From positions 1 through 32,407 of the IMG/VR virus record IMGVR_UViG_3300022846_000002: a stretch of 32,407 nucleotides of DNA, one strand, 5' to 3'. The notes under the pieces were generated by a model. It saw nothing but the letters and a program-made list of their open reading frames with translations, made no database searches and was not told the origin of the DNA. This document shows positions 21,613 through 28,635 of this stretch, one piece after another. The position numbers and the translations under genes are program-made. This stretch comes from a virus. Each line of letters begins with the position of its first letter. The stretch's first letter is position 1.

Positions 21613-21629
21613 CAGCCCGGAGGGCTGCA

Positions 21630-21956
21630 ATGGAATCAGGAGCTAAGGTGGATGTGGTGAGTCTGCGGCCCAAACAGCAGGCAGACCCGGAGCGCCGGGC
21701 GAGCCGCAAGGCACAGTCCGAGGCGGAACTGCGAGCCCAGGCCGAGGATCTGGCCCTGGGGGTTTCCGAAGAGGGAGAGCGGTTTAAGGATCTATTGCTG
21801 ACCCGGTTGGAACACCGGCTGCTGCAATTAATACAGGATGATCCCGAGGCCCAGGGGTATCTCGGGGTCCTGAAGGATATGGGACACAAGTTTAATGCGG
21901 CCAAGGTGGCTGTGGATAAGCTGTATCAAGCAAACATGGGGATAGGGAGTGCCTAA
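21630..21956 (+). CDS. hypothetical helical protein, 108 aa
   Basis: ATG 21630 uses the hairpin-borne GGAGG site. Residues about 20-50 are rich in Ala, Arg and Glu (RRASRKAQSEAELRAQAEDL), likely a coiled coil, followed by LLTRLEHRLLQLIQDDPEAQ and a C-terminal helix. It lies between portal and scaffold-like genes; small helical proteins here are often head-assembly factors. No family recognised. Confidence 0.6.
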   Translation: MESGAKVDVVSLRPKQQADPERRASRKAQSEAELRAQAEDLALGVSEEGERFKDLLLTRLEHRLLQLIQDDPEAQGYLGVLKDMGHKFNAAKVAVDKLYQANMGIGSA

Positions 21957-21967
21957 AGTTAAAAAAG

Positions 21968-22029
21968 GTCTCTCACAGAGGCACAGAGAACACAGAGTTT
22001 TTTCAATAGTCAATAGTCAATAGTCAATC
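21968..22029. repeat. CTCTCACAGAG arm and (TCAATAG)x3
   Basis: TCTCTCACAGAGGCACAGAG arm without its partner, followed by three TCAATAG heptamers and a partial fourth (22003-22029), directly upstream of the two-hairpin element copy B. Confidence 0.8.
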
Positions 22030-22034
22030 AAAAA

Positions 22035-22127
22035 CGGGGCGCTTTTAGGGGTTTGATCACCTTTGAGAGTCAAAATTAAGGCCGTATGGGGTCCATACAC
22101 TCCATATCGGCCTTTTTTTATGCCCCG
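22035..22127 (+). ncRNA. TGATC-loop two-hairpin element, copy B
   Basis: GGGGT ... ACCTT stem around TGATC (22054-22058); linker AGAGTCAAAATTAA; second hairpin GGCCGTATGG ... CCATATCGGCC followed by seven T (22113-22119). CGGGGC (22035-22040) and GCCCCG (22122-22127) could enclose the whole element. It ends 42 bases before the scaffold-like gene. Nearly the same second hairpin as copy C. Confidence 0.8.
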
Positions 22128-22169
22128 GTCAATATCGAATAACCAATAACAGGAAATCGGAGGTTTTTT

Positions 22170-23267
22170 ATGGGAACAGAGAAAGAGGAGACTACGCTGG
22201 ATCTGGATCAGGCGATGGTGGACGGCATGGATAAATTCCAGGGAGAACTCGTTGAGGCGGCCCGGGAAGAAGGCGCAGAGCGCATAGCGGAAAGCGCAGA
22301 GCAGAAAAAAGCGACCATTACCCCGAAATCCGATGATCAGGACAGCCCTCCGAAAAAGGAAAAGGATGCGGCGGGAACTCAGGACAAAGAAGAGACGCCG
22401 GACGGAGAGAAAAAGGAAGAGGATGCGGCGGGAACTCAGGACAAAGAAGAGACGCCGGATGGAAAGAAAAAGGAAGAGGATGCGGCGGGAACTCAGGACA
22501 AAGAGAAGACGCCGGATGAAGGTAAAAAACCACTCCGTTTTAAGAGTCAGGAAGACGCTGAGACCGGTTACCGGCATATTCAGGCAAAGGCCTCTAAGGT
22601 CGAGCAGGAGGCCGCCCGGTTGAGACAGGAACTCGATAAGGCTCGAGACGCGGAAAAACAGAGGGTAACACAGGAACAGGACGATAAGAATCTGCTGGAT
22701 TTTATGACCGAGGAGCACGAGAAGGCCTTGGTCAAAATCGACGATCTGGATCCGGAGGACGAGACTTACCGTAACAAAGTATCCCGGATCTGGGCCGAGA
22801 AAGACTCGGCGGTTGATATTAAGCGCAGGGCGCAGGGCGCAGAGAGCATGGCGGAAGGCGAAGCGGGCGCGGCGAAAGCCGAAGAGACCCCGTCGGGCGA
22901 GAGCGAGGGAACCGTCTGGGAGGCAGTGAAAGACCAGGCTAAGACCGCAGGGATCGATCCGGATGACGATTATTTCCGGATGGCCTGCAGCTTTACCCCT
23001 ACCGAAGGCCCGGACGGCCAAAAGCTCTCTTTTGACGAGCAGATAGATTTCGCCGTACAGCAGACCAAGGATTATCACTCAAAACAGGAGCAGCGCTTCC
23101 AGGAGCGTCTGAAGAAGGCGGCAGAGAAGAAGAGCGATGAACACCAGGAGGAGAATTTGCCTCTCGGTACGTCCGCGGCCGATCGGAGCGAAGAGAAACC
23201 CTCGAAGCCCAAGGCCGTGACACTCAATGACGCCCTCGACGACGTTATGGAAGAAAGGATGCTCTAA
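22170..23267 (+). CDS. scaffold-like acidic protein with 19-residue repeats
   Basis: ATG 22170 follows ATCGGAGGTTTTTT. 365 aa, very rich in Glu, Lys, Asp and Ala. Residues about 65-122 hold about three copies of a 19-aa unit (DAAGTQDKEETPDG...KKEE; 57 bp in DNA). A coiled-coil region follows (KASKVEQEAARLRQELDKAR). The C-terminus is helical and ends ALDDVMEERML. Lying just before the capsid gene with charged, helical, low-complexity composition fits a scaffolding protein. Residues about 35-48 and 218-232 are encoded by AGCGCAG/CGCAGGG heptamer repeats. Confidence 0.65.
   Translation: MGTEKEETTLDLDQAMVDGMDKFQGELVEAAREEGAERIAESAEQKKATITPKSDDQDSPPKKEKDAAGTQDKEETPDGEKKEEDAAGTQDKEETPDGKKKEEDAAGTQDKEKTPDEGKKPLRFKSQEDAETGYRHIQAKASKVEQEAARLRQELDKARDAEKQRVTQEQDDKNLLDFMTEEHEKALVKIDDLDPEDETYRNKVSRIWAEKDSAVDIKRRAQGAESMAEGEAGAAKAEETPSGESEGTVWEAVKDQAKTAGIDPDDDYFRMACSFTPTEGPDGQKLSFDEQIDFAVQQTKDYHSKQEQRFQERLKKAAEKKSDEHQEENLPLGTSAADRSEEKPSKPKAVTLNDALDDVMEERML
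22365..22535 (+). repeat. 57-bp in-frame tandem repeat
   Basis: Units begin GATGCGGCGGGAACTCAGGA at 22365, 22422 and 22479; the third is incomplete. 57 bp is a multiple of three, so the frame is kept. Near-identity implies recent expansion. Confidence 0.9.
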
Positions 23268-23336
23268 GCGCAGAGAGCATAGCGCAGAGCGCAGAGCAGT
23301 TTTGCCATGCGCCATGCGCTTACCGCTATGCGCACA
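23268..23336. repeat. heptamer repeats (AGCGCAG)n and (GCGCCAT)n
   Basis: AGCGCAG-type units after the scaffold stop, then TTGCCATGCGCCATGCGC with related period-7 units that are roughly the inverse complement, ending before the GGAGG site of the capsid gene. The same AGCGCAG units occur inside the upstream coding region. Confidence 0.75.
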
Positions 23337-23353
23337 TACGGAGGATGTAGAAA

Positions 23354-24325
23354 ATGTCTACCGAAGCTACGTTTACGTGGGAATTTGACGCCCAGACCGG
23401 CGTCTATAAGAACCACCATCTGTCGGGAAAACTCCTGAAGGTGGCGGCCAGGCAGTGGAAGTTTGTGCCGTTTACCAAAAAGGAGGATTCATTCGGCAAG
23501 GGCAAGGGCGAGAGTATTACCCTTGTATATTATAAACCCTTATCTGATCCCACATCGGCCCAGTTGGAAGAGACCACAAGGGTGCCGATCGATCAGCTCA
23601 CCATGGGAAAGCAGGATATCACCATCAAGGAATGGGGCCGGGGTGTTGAGTACACCGACCTGGCGCGTCAGCTTTCCAAGTTCGATCCCAAGCAGGGCGC
23701 ACAGGAGGCCCTGATCGACCAGATGAACCAGGCCATGGATGTGGCCGCGGCCACGGAGTTTACCGGGACCGATGCCAAGGTGATTTTCATCCCCACCAGT
23801 CTTACGGGCGGGACATGGGACACGGACGGCACGGCATCCACAGCAGGTCTGGTCAATGTGACCAAGCATCACATCTCCACCATCCGGGATTATATGGTCA
23901 AGGACCTGCACGTCCCCTTTTACGAGGGCGAGCATTATATCGGTTTAATGTCCACCAAGGCCCTCCGGGGTCTGCGTGACGACCGTGTGATCGAGGCCTG
24001 GAATATGTATCTCCGCAAAGGGGATCATCTCTATCGGGGCGAGATCGGCCAGATAGAGTCCGTGCGGATGATTGAAGTCAACAACGAGTCGGCCCTTAGC
24101 AATTCGGTCGGTACCGGTTCCGTCCTCGGCGAGGGTGTGATTTTCGGCAGGGACGCGGTTGCCCGGATCGAGATAGAGTTTCCGCATCTGAGAGCCATGC
24201 CGAACGCCAATGCGGATTTCGGCCGGCGTCATGCGGTTGCCTGGATCGGGACCGTGGCCTTCGGGGTAAAGTTTCCCGTGAACACCGACCGGCTGGCCAG
24301 GATCGTGAGGATTTCAAGCTCTTAG
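23354..24325 (+). CDS. major capsid protein (N4-gp56 family)
   Basis: ATG 23354 follows ACGGAGGATGTAGAAA. 323 aa, the usual size. The start KLLKVAARQWKFVPFTKK, then GKGESITLVYYKPL, TMGKQDITIKEWGRGVEYTD and the C-terminal FGRRHAVAWIGTVAFGVKF are hallmark blocks of N4-gp56-type HK97-fold capsid proteins. It forms the icosahedral shell with the scaffold-like protein upstream. Highest confidence among the head genes after terminase. Confidence 0.88.
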   Translation: MSTEATFTWEFDAQTGVYKNHHLSGKLLKVAARQWKFVPFTKKEDSFGKGKGESITLVYYKPLSDPTSAQLEETTRVPIDQLTMGKQDITIKEWGRGVEYTDLARQLSKFDPKQGAQEALIDQMNQAMDVAAATEFTGTDAKVIFIPTSLTGGTWDTDGTASTAGLVNVTKHHISTIRDYMVKDLHVPFYEGEHYIGLMSTKALRGLRDDRVIEAWNMYLRKGDHLYRGEIGQIESVRMIEVNNESALSNSVGTGSVLGEGVIFGRDAVARIEIEFPHLRAMPNANADFGRRHAVAWIGTVAFGVKFPVNTDRLARIVRISSS

Positions 24326-24329
24326 GCAG

Positions 24330-24428
24330 GTTATTGGTTATCGGTTATTCGGAAAGCGGATAGCCGGTAACCGGAACAAATAACAATTAACGGATAACGA
24401 ATAACTAAAATTACGGAGGAATTTTATC
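24330..24428. repeat. spacer heptamers (GGTTATT)n / (TAACGAA)n and ribosome site
   Basis: GGTTATTGGTTATCGGTTAT units, then ATAACAATTAACGGATAACG and ATTACGGAGGAATTTTATC. The last 50-60 bases are almost identical to those before 25018, so two consecutive genes share a duplicated start region. Confidence 0.8.
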
Positions 24429-24890
24429 ATGACGTTACGAAGCGATTTAACGATACCCCTTCCGCTGGATCTGTTTGTTGATTACGACGATGCCTTAGGT
24501 GTCGATTGTGATCAGGGTGCTGCGGATGTGGGAGTGTTTCATGTACCGTTCAAGTGCCAGGTTGTGAGGGCGCAGCTCGCTGTCACCGAGGTTTGCGCCG
24601 GCAGCTCTACCACGCCCGTGGTGGATTTTGACAAACGGCCCACATTGGGGTCGGACGGGTCCCGGGGCGCCGCGGATATCGCCCACTTTATCATGGGCAC
24701 CACGGCCCAGGGCAAGGTGCTGTACGACGAAGTGGCCGTAGGCACGGTCCTGGAACCGGGTGAAGAGGTGGTTGTCCAGTTGACGACTGCCGCGACCGGT
24801 ACACCTACGGGTCATTTCAGACCGGAGCTTCTGGTCCAGCAAATGCCCGAGACCAAGGCCAACATGACGGACCTGGTTGCAACGACTTAG
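24429..24890 (+). CDS. virion protein, possible head decoration protein, 153 aa
   Basis: ATG 24429 after ACGGAGGAATTTTATC. Composition is beta-rich with few charged clusters (FHVPFKCQVVRAQLAVTEV; GTVLEPGEEVVVQLTTAATG). Small beta proteins just after the capsid gene are commonly capsid decoration or stabilising proteins. No family recognised; the role is from position. Confidence 0.55.
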   Translation: MTLRSDLTIPLPLDLFVDYDDALGVDCDQGAADVGVFHVPFKCQVVRAQLAVTEVCAGSSTTPVVDFDKRPTLGSDGSRGAADIAHFIMGTTAQGKVLYDEVAVGTVLEPGEEVVVQLTTAATGTPTGHFRPELLVQQMPETKANMTDLVATT

Positions 24891-24892
24891 GA

Positions 24893-25017
24893 TGTTATTG
24901 GTTATTAGTTATTGGTTATTGGTTATTCACCCTAAGCAGGACAGGCTCTGAATGACCAATGGCCACAAATAACAATTAACGGATAACGAATAACGAAAAT
25001 TACGGAGGAATTTTATC
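24893..25017. repeat. spacer heptamers and duplicated start region
   Basis: GTTATTGGTTATTAGTTATT units, then an ATAACAATTAACGGATAACG block and ATTACGGAGGAATTTTATC, matching the spacer before 24429. Confidence 0.8.
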
Positions 25018-25392
25018 ATGACAGCTTTAGCGAGCACTGATGTCACGGTGACCGTGAATTCCAGGGATAAGGATATCGGTCACGGGGCATTGCGTAAATT
25101 TATGGGTATAGCGACCATTGCATTCGGTGATGGGGCGCTGACCTATCCCACCGGCGGGGTGGAGCTTCCGGCCATCGGTCTGTTCGGGCTTCAGCGGCAG
25201 GTGGATATCGGGCTCATCGAACAGCCCTACGGGGACGGGTATGTCTATAAGTACGACCGGACCAACCACAAGCTCCTGATGTATCAACAGAAAGACCCGG
25301 CAGATAGTGGAGGCGCGGATATCGCACTCCCGGAATTAGGCACGGGTGAGACCCCGACGGTCTCATTGAAGATGTTGTTTGTGGGAGAGTAA
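25018..25392 (+). CDS. virion protein, hypothetical, 124 aa
   Basis: ATG 25018 with the same start region as 24429. Beta-rich (TDVTVTVNSRDKDIGHGALR; TGGVELPAIGLFGLQRQVDI). No family recognised. It belongs to the post-capsid group and could be a head completion or minor structural protein. Not obviously homologous to the gene before it despite the shared upstream DNA. Confidence 0.55.
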   Translation: MTALASTDVTVTVNSRDKDIGHGALRKFMGIATIAFGDGALTYPTGGVELPAIGLFGLQRQVDIGLIEQPYGDGYVYKYDRTNHKLLMYQQKDPADSGGADIALPELGTGETPTVSLKMLFVGE

Positions 25393-25397
25393 GGGAC

Positions 25398-25497
25398 AGT
25401 TATTGGTTATCGGTTATTGGTTATTCGGGTCTGGGATGTCAGGCCCGAATGCCCGGTAACCACAAATAACAAATAACAAATAACAAATAACTAAAAA
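25398..25497. repeat. heptamers (GGTTATT)n and (AAATAAC)x4
   Basis: GTTATTGGTTATCGGTTATT just after the stop, then four AAATAAC units (about 25465-25490) next to the CCGGAGG ribosome site of the next gene. Confidence 0.85.
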
Positions 25498-25511
25498 CCG
25501 GAGGTTTTTTT

Positions 25512-26090
25512 ATGGCACAGAAACTGTTTATCAAGGTGACGAACCCGGACGGGACGACCGGGCAGAAGGAGATCAATGTGATCAGGTCGTGGCAGGAGAG
25601 CGACGGGCGGCAGATTTTCCTCCATACCAACGGGGTGTACGGGTACAAGGACGAAAGTCCGGTATTGAAAAAAGAGGATCTTAATATTATCAGCGATCCT
25701 ACACAGCACCGGCTGGCCCTTAACTGGTGGGACCGGACAGGTAAGGAGATGTCGGCAGGGTTTTACGATGCCCGTGAAAAGGAGATCGAGCGCAGACAGT
25801 TGGAGGGGGTACCGGTACCGGTAGATGGGGATGCGAGCAATTTAGATGCCATGGTCTATATCCGCAGACCGGTCAAGGACAAGCGGAAAAAAGCCTTTTC
25901 AGAGGCCAGCACATGGCCCGAGTTCGGGTTTGAGGTCCGACCCGAGTGGTGGGGAAATGCGGGAATGATCGAGTTGGGCGCGTATCATTATGAGAAGGAA
26001 GAGGCGGAGGAGCCGGAAGATACAGATCAGAAGCCAGAGACCGGAGATCAGAACTCAGAAAAAGCGGCGCCGGAGGAAGGGACGTTTTAG
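25512..26090 (+). CDS. virion protein, hypothetical, 192 aa
   Basis: ATG 25512 after AACCGGAGGTTTTTTT. Body beta/alpha mixed (FIKVTNPDGTTGQKEINVIR; EFGFEVRPEWWGNAGMIELG). The C-terminal 30 residues are acidic and repetitive (EEAEEPEDTDQKPETGDQNS), and their DNA is built of GATCAGA-type heptamers (about 26021-26056), so a spacer-type repeat has extended the coding sequence. Function unknown; likely structural by position. Confidence 0.55.
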   Translation: MAQKLFIKVTNPDGTTGQKEINVIRSWQESDGRQIFLHTNGVYGYKDESPVLKKEDLNIISDPTQHRLALNWWDRTGKEMSAGFYDAREKEIERRQLEGVPVPVDGDASNLDAMVYIRRPVKDKRKKAFSEASTWPEFGFEVRPEWWGNAGMIELGAYHYEKEEAEEPEDTDQKPETGDQNSEKAAPEEGTF

Positions 26091-26117
26091 TTTTGAATTT
26101 TTAATGAAAAAAGAAAA

Positions 26118-26267
26118 ACCCTCTCACAGAGCCCGCAGAGATCACAGAGTTTTTTATTTATAAATCTTTTCTCTGTGTCCCCTGCCCGCAATGCTTCGCA
26201 ACGCGAGGCAGGCGGGTCTGTGTCCTCTGTGAGAGAAAATCTTTTAAACTTTGTGGGCTCTGTGAGA
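26118..26267. repeat. CTCTGTG hairpin repeat carrying a 36-bp insert
   Basis: CTCTCACAGAGCCCGCAGAG arm, T/A loop, then the CTCTGTGTCC arm interrupted by a 36-bp palindromic element (26181-26216, CCTGCCCGCAATGC...GGCAGGCGGG) and resuming TCTGTGTCCTCTGTGAGAGA. Bases 26156-26236 are an exact inverse copy of 29902-29982. The right end (CTCTGTGAGAGATAATT) touches the ATG of 26275. Confidence 0.85.
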
Positions 26268-26274
26268 GATAATT

Positions 26275-26439
26275 ATGAGTGGAGTAGCGGATTTACCCTT
26301 ACGGGTGTGTAACAGGTGCGGGGGCGTCTGGATGGAGGATTCGCAGATGTATGAAGATGTGGACCGGTGCCCGCACTGCGGGGTCAGGGCCGGGTCTCCG
26401 GAGTATGAGGGGAAGCCGGACCCTGATATTGACTATTGA
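26275..26439 (+). CDS. 54-aa zinc-ribbon protein
   Basis: ATG 26275. CNRCG (residues 12-16) and CPHCG (32-36) form a classical four-Cys zinc ribbon; the tail is acidic (SPEYEGKPDPDIDY). The ribosome site is only GAGAGATAATT, contributed by the end of the hairpin repeat. Small zinc ribbons among tail genes are common but their role is unknown. Confidence 0.6.
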   Translation: MSGVADLPLRVCNRCGGVWMEDSQMYEDVDRCPHCGVRAGSPEYEGKPDPDIDY

Positions 26440-26447
26440 CCCGTTTC

Positions 26448-26543
26448 CGTCATTCCCGCGAACGCGGGAATCCAGGGGAATCAACCACTTATGGACTCCC
26501 GTTTTCGTCATTCCCGCGAACGCGGGAATCCAGGGGAATCAAC
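26448..26543. repeat. two ATTCCCGCGAACGCGGGAAT palindromic repeats
   Basis: CGTCATTCCCGCGAACGCGG followed by GAATCCAGGGGAATCAAC occurs at 26448-26485 and 26506-26543 (period 58). The core ATTCCCGCG/CGCGGGAAT is a perfect palindrome, the type of dispersed element (dRS3-like) found in many proteobacterial genomes. Confidence 0.85.
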
Positions 26544-26608
26544 GGCTTTAGAGACTTTTTACGAGACTATCACCATTGAAGGGTTGAATTGAATATTGAA
26601 GGGAGCGC

Positions 26609-26728
26609 ATGGGACGGAGAGCTGGGAGGAAGAAGACGCGGCGATGGAAGATAGCGGAAGCGAAAGCGGCAAAAGAGAGGCTGAAGGCTGCAAGGCAGGG
26701 CAGCAATCGAATAAAGGAAAGAGGATAG
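26609..26728 (+). CDS. 39-aa basic peptide
   Basis: ATG 26609 after TTGAAGGGAGCGC. Arg/Lys/Ala rich (RRAGRKKTRRWKIAEAKAAK), likely a single amphipathic helix, possibly DNA-binding. It ends five bases before a possible start of the next gene. Support is start context and composition only. Confidence 0.4.
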   Translation: MGRRAGRKKTRRWKIAEAKAAKERLKAARQGSNRIKERG

Positions 26729-26753
26729 CCCGATGAATACGGAGGAGGTAGCG

Positions 26754-27017
26754 ATGACAAAGACTAAGGAATACGCAAAGTGTAACCTGGATTTGCCGAG
26801 TGGTTCAGAGGTGAAAATTTCCGGGTTTAACAGTATCGGGGTGAACGATAAGATCACCATGGTCGTGACCGGTACCGTCAGGGAGATCTCGGAGAATGCG
26901 GACGAATGGGATCCGGGTAAGCACATGAGGATCCGGATCAAAAAGTGCAAGATTGAGGGGCCGGCCAAGAAAACCTCTATTGATGATGCGCTCAAGGATT
27001 CTGTTGGTAAAGTTTAA
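26754..27017 (+). CDS. hypothetical protein, 87 aa
   Basis: ATG 26754 is preferred (GGAGGAGG six bases upstream) over in-frame ATG 26733. The product is beta-rich (CNLDLPSGSEVKISGFNSIG; DKITMVVTGTVREIS; MRIRIKKCKIEG), like a small OB- or barrel-type domain, with a helical tail. Position between virion genes suggests a structural or assembly role. No family recognised. Confidence 0.55.
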   Translation: MTKTKEYAKCNLDLPSGSEVKISGFNSIGVNDKITMVVTGTVREISENADEWDPGKHMRIRIKKCKIEGPAKKTSIDDALKDSVGKV

Positions 27018-27019
27018 AA

Positions 27020-27164
27020 GACTGTCTCTCGCAGCAGGGACACCGGCGAAGGCGCAGCAGGAACGGCGAAGGCGCAGCAGGAACGGCGAAGGTTAAAAGA
27101 TTGTCTCTCACAGAGGACACAGAGGACACAGAGTTTTTACAAATAACCAATAACGAATAACTAA
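27020..27164. repeat. spacer repeats: CGCAGCAGG units, CTCACAGAG arm, heptamers
   Basis: Third copy of the TCTCTCGCAGCAGGGACACC/GCGAAGGCGCAGCAGGAACG block, then a CTCTCACAGAGGACACAGAG arm and ATAACCAATAACGAATAAC. No gene in this 320-base spacer. Confidence 0.8.
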
Positions 27165-27332
27165 TATCCAGTATCCAGCATCCAGCATCCAGTATCCAGT
27201 AACCAGTATCCAGCATCCAGTATCCAGTAACCAGTATCCAGTATCCAGTAACCAGCATCCAGCATCCAGTATCCAGTATCCAGTAACCAGCATCCAGTAA
27301 CCAGTATCCAGTAACCAGTATCCAGTATCCGG
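27165..27332 (+). repeat. 24-unit heptanucleotide array (YAWCCAG)
   Basis: 23 consecutive 7-bp units TATCCAG/CATCCAG/TAACCAG in perfect register from 27165 to 27325, and a 24th (TATCCGG) that runs into GGAGG. The last unit forms part of the ribosome site of the adaptor gene. Longest period-7 array in the window. Confidence 0.95.
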
Positions 27333-27340
27333 AGGCTGAT

Positions 27341-28237
27341 ATGGACGGAAAGACCCTTTATAATTACGCCGTGAAGGCTATGGGCGGGATCGCGGACGAG
27401 GACAAGAAGTTTTTTTATGATTGTCTCGATGCCGCGGCCCTGGATTTTGTGCGTCAGACCAGGATCCTGACGGCTATCGCCACTATCACCACGGTTGAGG
27501 ACCGGCAGGTCTATAATCTCCCGGCGAATTATATCGAGCCTTATCTCAAGGACCGGAACCGGCGGTTTGTGGCCAAGTATTATGACGGGACTTACTACTC
27601 CTGGCCGTATCTCACGTCCTTTGAACACCTCTATCGTGCAAATTACACGGACAGTAAGGATATTCCCGCCCGTTTTGCCGTTAGAGACAAGCCTGACGGG
27701 GAAAGTTCGGTGACCGGGACGGCCACTTCTGCGGGCGCGGCCACGGCGGGCCGATGTATCCTGACCGATACGGAGGCGGCTTTCGAGACCACGGCCGAGG
27801 TCCGGGATATCATCCACAACACCACGGACGGATCGGACGGGGTGGTTCTTTCCATAACCGATGACACCCATCTTGTCTGTGCCCTTTTCGGCGGGACCAA
27901 TAACGCCTGGACCTCGAGTGACGCCTATGTGATCACACCGGCGGCCAACTACCAGGTCTATCTCGATGCACCGTCGGCCACGGCCGACCAGACCCTTTAT
28001 GTGCCCTATCTCTGTATGCCCTCCCCTGTCTATTCGGATTATGACACCTGGCGTTTTCCGCCCATGAGCTGCCGGGCCATCTGTTACGAGGCGGGCTGGC
28101 TCTTTAACGCGGATTACGAGGAAGGTCTGGAGCGGTTTGAAAACCTGCATAATCTCTATTTGGAAGAGATTGTCCGGGTGAACCGGGAGACCGCGCTGAA
28201 GAGGCTGCAGGGCGGGAGATATTCCACGAGAGGATAA
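27341..28237 (+). CDS. head-tail adaptor protein with inserted domain (probable)
   Basis: ATG 27341 after TCCGGAGGCTGAT. 298 aa. The N-terminal helices (DCLDAAALDFVRQTRILTAI), VYNLPANYIEP and the C-terminal helix (FENLHNLYLEEIVRVNRETA) resemble podovirus portal-adaptor proteins (P22 gp4/T7 gp11 type). Residues about 123-200 (TGTATSAGAATAGRC ... DDTHLVCALFGG) look like a small inserted beta domain seen in various phage structural proteins. It would bind below the portal. The family call is from pattern and position, without alignment. Confidence 0.55.
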   Translation: MDGKTLYNYAVKAMGGIADEDKKFFYDCLDAAALDFVRQTRILTAIATITTVEDRQVYNLPANYIEPYLKDRNRRFVAKYYDGTYYSWPYLTSFEHLYRANYTDSKDIPARFAVRDKPDGESSVTGTATSAGAATAGRCILTDTEAAFETTAEVRDIIHNTTDGSDGVVLSITDDTHLVCALFGGTNNAWTSSDAYVITPAANYQVYLDAPSATADQTLYVPYLCMPSPVYSDYDTWRFPPMSCRAICYEAGWLFNADYEEGLERFENLHNLYLEEIVRVNRETALKRLQGGRYSTRG

Positions 28238-28248
28238 AAAAAAGAAAA

Positions 28249-28289
28249 AATCTCTCACAGAGGCACAGAGAACACAGAGAAAAGATTTT
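28249..28289. repeat. CTCTGTG repeat, left arm
   Basis: TCTCTCACAGAGGCACAGAG followed by AACACAGAGAAAAGATTTT. Its usual partner arm lies on the far side of the next gene (28565-28632), so a gene sits in the loop of the hairpin. Confidence 0.75.
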
Positions 28290-28344
28290 GACACAAAGAG
28301 GACACCATGAGAATCAAAAAAGTAATGATTAAGGGGGAGGATTA

Positions 28345-28563
28345 ATGGATACAGGAGAAGGAAGATTTGAAGAATTTGAGTATAAACCATCAGAGGAGTA
28401 TGACAATCTGAGGAAGAAGTACCCAAAATCAAAAGGTGTCTTTTATGTAGGAGAAGAACTGAAAATCAAAGGGAGTTTGTTTCGGGTTAAAGATATCTCA
28501 CCTTATGGGATAAAGCTGAAATTGCTCAAAGGGGAGTTATCAACAGTGAAGATTTATAAATAA
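28345..28563 (+). CDS. small conserved domain protein, 72 aa
   Basis: ATG 28345 after AGGGGGAGGATTA. YVGEELKIKGSLFRVKDISP followed by YGIKLKLLKG is a small beta domain that I recognise from phage proteins of unknown role. It is clearly more A/T-rich than the flanking virion genes and lies between the two arms of a CTCTGTG repeat, so it may be a later insertion. A 12-codon frame (28307-28345) just upstream could be a leader, with little support. Confidence 0.6.
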   Translation: MDTGEGRFEEFEYKPSEEYDNLRKKYPKSKGVFYVGEELKIKGSLFRVKDISPYGIKLKLLKGELSTVKIYK

Positions 28564-28564
28564 A

Positions 28565-28632
28565 AGACTCTGTGATCTCTGTGGGCTCTGTGAGAGAAAA
28601 TCTTTTAAACTTTGCATCTCTGTGAGAGATAA
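28565..28632. repeat. CTCTGTG repeat, right arm
   Basis: GACTCTGTGATCTCTGTGGG, CTCTGTGAGAGAAAATCTTT and a second CTCTGTGAGAGATAAATT that touches the ATG of 28636 and supplies its only ribosome-site-like GAGAGA. Confidence 0.75.
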
Positions 28633-28635
28633 ATT

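Noticed and set aside
22017-23078. 353-codon minus-strand frame over the scaffold-like gene
   Set aside because: It is the complement of a low-complexity coding region; the + strand has the ribosome site, position and composition expected of a scaffold gene.
27165-27332. Heptamer array as a CRISPR array
   Set aside because: Units are contiguous 7-bp repeats with no spacers and no cas genes nearby.
27108-28432. Long minus-strand frames with a repeating LDTGYWILVTGYW-like peptide
   Set aside because: They are readings of the 7-bp YAWCCAG array and of the complement of the adaptor gene, with no ribosome site.
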